A stretch of 64,000 bases of DNA. Source: Poriferisodalis sp963663635. Lineage in GTDB: Bacteria > Actinomycetota > Acidimicrobiia > Acidimicrobiales > Poriferisodalaceae. Under the pieces are notes generated by a model that was not told where the DNA came from, searched no databases, and worked only from the letters and a program-made list of their open reading frames with translations. Made by a program: the position numbers and the translations under genes. Below, piece by piece: positions 60,455 to 64,000 of the stretch. Location: assembly GCA_963663635.2 (NCBI GenBank), contig CAXXMY010000011.1, forward strand, positions 744,001-808,000, in the 5' to 3' direction. Each line of letters opens with the position of its first letter. Position 1 is the stretch's first letter.

Positions 60455-60483
60455 TTGACACGAACTGATGTTCGAACTACATT
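60455..60483 (+). promoter_or_regulatory. recA promoter with LexA (Cheo) box in the spacer
   Basis: Consensus TTGACA (60455-60460), 17-nt spacer, TACATT (60478-60483). The spacer begins with CGAACTGATGTTCG (60461-60474), a perfect GAAC-N4-GTTC LexA box of the Gram-positive/actinobacterial type. Repression by LexA and SOS induction follow from known biology. Confidence 0.85.
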
Positions 60484-60669
60484 GCTGTCATTCGGCGTGC
60501 AGGCGGGCCGAAGCGCGAAAATCACACCGAAAGCATGACGGGTGTCACGGCTTCCAAGGGAGTTCGACCCACAGAAAACGACCCGAAAGTTGTCACACCC
60601 CGCTCCTACGGTGCCTCACAGACGGCATCGCACACCGGGTGCGGCTGACGGGTGTCCAAGGAGGACGAC
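60484..60669 (+). other. recA 5' leader region
   Basis: About 180 nt between the -10 and the recA ATG. It holds the ribosome site AAGGAGG (60658-60664) and no convincing gene. The 314-nt gap from 60356 to 60669 is otherwise the recA control region. Confidence 0.6.
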
Positions 60670-61770
60670 ATGGACAAGCACAAGGCGGAACGAGAACGAG
60701 CACTGGACATGACGCTCACGCAGATTCGTCGCCAATTCGGCGACGGATCAGTGATGAAGATGGGCGAGAAGCACCACATGAACGTCGAGGCGATCTCGTC
60801 CGGCAGCCTCGCCATCGACCTGGCGCTGGGCATCGGCGGCTTTCCCCGCGGCCGCGTGGTGGAGGTGTACGGGCCTGAGGCGTCGGGCAAGTCGACGCTG
60901 GCCATGCATCTTGTCGCCGAAGCGCAGCGCACCGGGGGCATCTGCGCCTACGTCGATGCCGAGCACGCCATGGATCCGAAGTACGCAAAGAACATCGGCG
61001 TCGACGTGGACGAGCTGCTGATCTCCCAGCCCGACAACGGCGAGCAGGCGCTCGAGATCACCGACATGCTGATCCGCTCGGGCGCGATCGACGTAGTGGT
61101 GATCGACTCAGTGGCCGCGCTCACCCCTCGTGCCGAGATCGAGGGCGAGATGGGCGACCACCACGTCGGCTTGCAGGCGCGTCTCATGTCGCAGGCGCTG
61201 CGCAAGCTCACCGCCAACGTCAACAGGACCAAGACGATCTGTGTGTTCATCAATCAGTTGCGCGAGAAGATCGGCGTGATGTTCGGCAGCCCTGAGACCA
61301 CGTCGGGCGGCCGAGCGCTGAAGTTCTACTCGACAATCCGCATCGACATCCGCCGCATCGAGGCCATCAAGATCGAAGGCGAAGTCGTGGGCGGACGCAC
61401 ACGCGTCAAGATCGTCAAGAACAAGGTGGCGCCGCCGTTCCGCCAGGCCGAGTTCGACATCATGTACGGGCAGGGCATCAGCCGCGAGGGCTCGCTGCTC
61501 GACGTGGGCGTCGAGCATGGCATCGTGAAGAAGTCCGGGGCTTGGTACACCTACGAAGGCGAGCAACTCGGCCAGGGCCGCGAGAACGCCAAGAAGTTCC
61601 TGATCGCGAACCCAGAAATCACCGTCGAGATCGACGGCCGAATTCGCTCGACGCTGGGCATCGGGGTCGACGGTGACGCTGACGACGATGCCGCCGACGG
61701 CGATGCCGACGTGCTCGACCGTCTCGACGACGTGCAGGCGTCTCGGTCTGAAAGTGCCAGCGTCGACTGA
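60670..61770 (+). CDS. recA: Recombinase A
   Basis: ATP-dependent strand-exchange protein and LexA co-protease. Seen: 'LTQIRRQFGDGSVMKMGEK', Walker A 'GPEASGKST' from residue 68, Walker B 'IDVVVIDSVAAL', 'GEMGDHHVGLQARLMSQALR', and 'NQLREKIGVMFGSPETTSGG'. ATG 60670 has AAGGAGG 5 nt upstream, preferred to GTG 60652. 366 residues with an acidic Asp-rich tail; no intein. recX, which normally follows in actinobacteria, is absent; a monooxygenase gene comes next. Confidence 0.98.
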   Translation: MDKHKAERERALDMTLTQIRRQFGDGSVMKMGEKHHMNVEAISSGSLAIDLALGIGGFPRGRVVEVYGPEASGKSTLAMHLVAEAQRTGGICAYVDAEHAMDPKYAKNIGVDVDELLISQPDNGEQALEITDMLIRSGAIDVVVIDSVAALTPRAEIEGEMGDHHVGLQARLMSQALRKLTANVNRTKTICVFINQLREKIGVMFGSPETTSGGRALKFYSTIRIDIRRIEAIKIEGEVVGGRTRVKIVKNKVAPPFRQAEFDIMYGQGISREGSLLDVGVEHGIVKKSGAWYTYEGEQLGQGRENAKKFLIANPEITVEIDGRIRSTLGIGVDGDADDDAADGDADVLDRLDDVQASRSESASVD

Positions 61771-61956
61771 GACTGCCGGCCCTCTCAGCGCTCCAGCCGA
61801 CCCGGCGATTCAGCGCCGTACGACAGCGTTCCCCTAGCCTGATCCGGTCGGACTTCGGACCGACCGGCCCAGGCGGTGGGGTCCGGCCCGGCGCCTCTTC
61901 ACTGCTGCGGTGAACGATCGCCCGTGGCAGTTTCGGTCCGGATTGAGGAGCCACCG

Positions 61957-63744
61957 GTGACGCAGCAGGCAGAGAAGCCAAAGATCGACAAGCCGCAGAA
62001 CGTCTTCAATTTCGACTACTCCCGCGATGTTGACGGGCGTCCGCCGCAGTCGTACTACGACGACATCAAGCGGCGGTTCGCCGAAGAACGCGACCTGCGG
62101 TTGAGCTATCGGCCTCCGGGCACGCAGATATATACCTCTGACCTTGACGGCGATCTGGCTCGCTACGAGGAAGATCCGTACGCATCCGAGCGCATTGAGC
62201 GTCCGCCGGTGCATGACGAGGTCGAGGTGCTGTTCATCGGGGGCGGGTTCTCGGCGCTGCTGACCTCGGCTCGGCTGCGCCAGAAGGGCGTCGAGAGCAT
62301 CCGCATCGTCGAACGTGGCGCAGACGTCGGCGGCACGTGGTATTGGAATCGCTACCCGGGCGTGGCGTGTGATGTCGTGTCGTACGACTACCTGCCCTTG
62401 TTGGACGAGACCGGTTACGTGCCGTCTCGGCACTACGCCACCGGCGACGAGATCTACGAGTACTGCCGCCTGATCGCTCGCAAGTACGACCTGTACGACC
62501 TGGCGATGTTCCAGACCACGGTGACCTCGACGGTCTGGGATGGCGAAGCCGAGGTGTGGCGAATCAGCACGGACCGGGGAGACGAGATCACCGCCAAGTT
62601 CGTCATCTGCGCGAACGGCACCCTTGCGAAGCCCAAGCTGGCGGTCATCGAAGGGATGGAGCGGTTCGCCGGTCATTCCTTTCACACGTCGCGCTGGGAC
62701 TACGACTACACCGGACCCGATCTCGAGAATCTCCGCGACAAGCGCGTCGGCATCATCGGCACAGGCGCGACTGCAGTGCAGGCCATCCCCCAGCTGGGCG
62801 AAATGGCCAAGGAGCTCTATGTCTTCCAGCGCACACCCTCGTCGATCGATATCCGCGACGACTGGGAGACCGATCCTGAGTGGGCCGCAAAGCTCAAGCC
62901 CGGCTGGCAGGAGCGTCGGCGAGCGCGCGCTATGGCAGGGCCGCGTCTGGGCGAGGAACAGAAGGCTCGCCGGGCGGCCATGTCGCGCGTGGAGAAGATC
63001 CGACGCCAGGAGAACACCAACATCGACGCGATGATGCGCATCCATCGACGCATCGACGAGGTCGTGGAAGACCCTGACACGGCCGAGGCGCTCAAGCCCT
63101 GGTACATGCTGATGTGCAAGCGGCCCTGCTTCCACAACGACTATCTGCCGACGTTCAACCGTCCGAACGTGCATCTGGTCGACACCAAGGGCAAGGGCAT
63201 CACCCAGATCACAGAGTCCGGGCCGCTGTTCGACGGCGTGCAGTACGAGCTCGACGTGCTGATCTACGCCACCGGCTTCGAGGTCCAGCAGACCGGCATC
63301 TACAACCGCATCGTCGGCGAGGGCGACCTCGAGTTGAACGACAAGTACGCAGACGGCATCCGCACACTGCTGGGAATCCACTCCGCCGGCTACCCGAATC
63401 TGTTCATCATGGGCGGCTATCAGGCCTTCTTCGCGTTCAATCTGACCGACGTGCTCAACAGCCAGGGTGAGCACATCGCAGAGTGCATCGACTTCGTGCG
63501 CAGCAACGGACTGCGGTCGATGGACTGCCTGCCCGAAGCCGAGGAGTGGTGGGTCCAGCAGGTCATCGCGAACCGCGGCAAGACCACCCGCAACCGCGAT
63601 TGCACGCCCGGCTACTACAACTTCGAGGGCGCTGAGAATCGCCGCCAGGACGGCAACTTCAACGGCAACATCAATCAGTACCTGGGATTCATGTCGCACG
63701 CTCGCGACAACATGTCGGAGAATTTCGCCTTCACGCGTCGCTGA
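61957..63744 (+). CDS. Baeyer-Villiger type flavin monooxygenase
   Basis: FAD/NADPH monooxygenase of 595 residues. Seen: FAD Rossmann 'VEVLFIGGGFSALLTSARL' with GGGFSA at 95-100, 'GADVGGTWYWNRYPGVACDV', the BVMO fingerprint 'FAGHSFHTSRWDYDYTG' at 237-253, and the NADPH Rossmann 'KRVGIIGTGATAVQAI' around 262-277. GTG 61957 is chosen for GAGGAG 6 nt upstream. The N-terminal 90 residues before the flavin domain are longer than in cyclohexanone monooxygenase and resemble the extended type. It would oxidise a ketone to an ester or lactone; the SMP-30 and alpha/beta hydrolases in the window could open such products (speculative). Confidence 0.9.
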   Translation: MTQQAEKPKIDKPQNVFNFDYSRDVDGRPPQSYYDDIKRRFAEERDLRLSYRPPGTQIYTSDLDGDLARYEEDPYASERIERPPVHDEVEVLFIGGGFSALLTSARLRQKGVESIRIVERGADVGGTWYWNRYPGVACDVVSYDYLPLLDETGYVPSRHYATGDEIYEYCRLIARKYDLYDLAMFQTTVTSTVWDGEAEVWRISTDRGDEITAKFVICANGTLAKPKLAVIEGMERFAGHSFHTSRWDYDYTGPDLENLRDKRVGIIGTGATAVQAIPQLGEMAKELYVFQRTPSSIDIRDDWETDPEWAAKLKPGWQERRRARAMAGPRLGEEQKARRAAMSRVEKIRRQENTNIDAMMRIHRRIDEVVEDPDTAEALKPWYMLMCKRPCFHNDYLPTFNRPNVHLVDTKGKGITQITESGPLFDGVQYELDVLIYATGFEVQQTGIYNRIVGEGDLELNDKYADGIRTLLGIHSAGYPNLFIMGGYQAFFAFNLTDVLNSQGEHIAECIDFVRSNGLRSMDCLPEAEEWWVQQVIANRGKTTRNRDCTPGYYNFEGAENRRQDGNFNGNINQYLGFMSHARDNMSENFAFTRR

Positions 63745-63782
63745 TCGCGCATTGCGCTGACTTCTGCCCCAGAGCGCGCCCC

Positions 63783-63788
63783 TAGCCT
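63783..63788 (+). promoter_or_regulatory. miaB leaderless -10 element
   Basis: TAGCCT ends 7 nt before GTG 63796. Confidence 0.55.
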
Positions 63789-63795
63789 TGACAAC

Positions 63796-64000
63796 GTGGA
63801 GGGCAGCGAGAGCGGCGCCAAGCGCAGTTACTTCGTGCGCACCTACGGGTGCCAGATGAACGAGCACGACTCGGAGCGAATCGCAGGTCTGCTCGAGTCC
63901 GACGACATGATCCAAGCACCGTCGATGGCCGAAGCGGACGTGATCGTGCTGAACACCTGCTGCATCCGCGAGAACGCCGACAACAAGCTCTACGGCCAGT
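63796..64000 (+). CDS. miaB: tRNA-2-methylthio-N6-dimethylallyladenosine synthase, 5' part
   Basis: Radical-SAM methylthiotransferase acting on A37 of tRNAs; the gene runs off the window. Translation from GTG 63796 gives 'KRSYFVRTYGCQMNEHDSER' and later 'DVIVLNTCCIRENADNKLYG', containing two of the cysteines that hold the auxiliary iron-sulphur cluster in the UPF0004 domain. The start is fixed by the leaderless -10. Its place after recA is the normal actinobacterial context, minus recX. Confidence 0.9.
   Translation, partial: MEGSESGAKRSYFVRTYGCQMNEHDSERIAGLLESDDMIQAPSMAEADVIVLNTCCIRENADNKLYGQ

Noticed and set aside
61834..63915. Minus-strand open frame across the monooxygenase and miaB start
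   Set aside because: Antisense shadow of a gene with clear FAD and NADPH motifs.
1..64000. tRNA, rRNA, riboswitch or prophage genes
   Set aside because: No cloverleaf-like T-loop/anticodon pattern, rRNA core sequence, or phage structural or integrase gene was recognised by eye; a covariance-model scan would be needed to exclude small RNAs.

Overview
The window reads as chromosomal DNA of a high-GC actinobacterium, most likely class Acidimicrobiia. The evidence is an actinobacterial housekeeping order, a Pol I-like polymerase carrying a DEDD 3'-5' exonuclease, three F420/LLM-type oxidoreductases, many acyl-CoA and SMP-30 enzymes, a Cheo-type LexA box at recA, and very frequent leaderless genes. 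The class assignment is inference from gene content; no rRNA or tRNA gene was seen.

Backbone, 1-26 kb. The order is tsf-pyrH-frr-cdsA-dxr-rseP-ispG, then rimP-nusA-infB-rbfA-truB-ribF, then rpsO-pnp-dapB, then convergent dapA-rnj, a short acyl-CoA ligase/VTT insertion, and ftsK. This covers translation factors, UMP kinase, CDP-DAG synthesis, the MEP isoprenoid pathway, RNA turnover, lysine/DAP synthesis and chromosome partition. The same backbone resumes with pgsA-cinA (51.7-53.8 kb), recA (60.7 kb) and miaB (63.8 kb to the edge). Accessory genes fill the space between these blocks.

Accessory block 1, 26.4-51.6 kb. It holds a Uma2 nuclease-like gene, a divergent P450/metallo-hydrolase pair, SMP-30 enzymes, a VapBC pair, and an AbiE-type toxin-antitoxin locus whose toxin gene is wrecked by an internal deletion and by an insertion sequence. 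A set of small-molecule catabolism genes follows: PhyH dioxygenase, two SDRs, EamA and MFS transporters, an LLM oxidoreductase, a class III aminotransferase, an acyl-CoA dehydrogenase, a Nudix hydrolase and an alpha/beta hydrolase. It ends with the unusual polymerase, a HigBA pair and a class IV aminotransferase. Accessory block 2, 53.9-60.4 kb, holds two LLM oxidoreductases, a second VapBC pair, a CoA-transferase, an MFS carrier and an enoyl-CoA hydratase.

Regulation. About twenty genes have a TANNNT -10 hexamer ending 6-8 nt before the start codon, the layout of leaderless transcripts. I used this to choose starts. The remaining genes have ordinary purine-rich ribosome sites or 4-bp ATGA/GTGA/TTGA overlaps inside operons.

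The most interesting points are: the IS insertion that disrupts an AbiEii-WYL fusion gene with a 3-bp target duplication that restores the frame when removed; a DNA polymerase with an insertion of roughly 170 residues between motifs B and C; a CinA whose C-terminal amidase motif is altered; short repeated fragments of neighbouring genes (a 'MPRC.A' tail and a VapB piece) in the 29-31 kb region; and small tandem repeats at gene boundaries.
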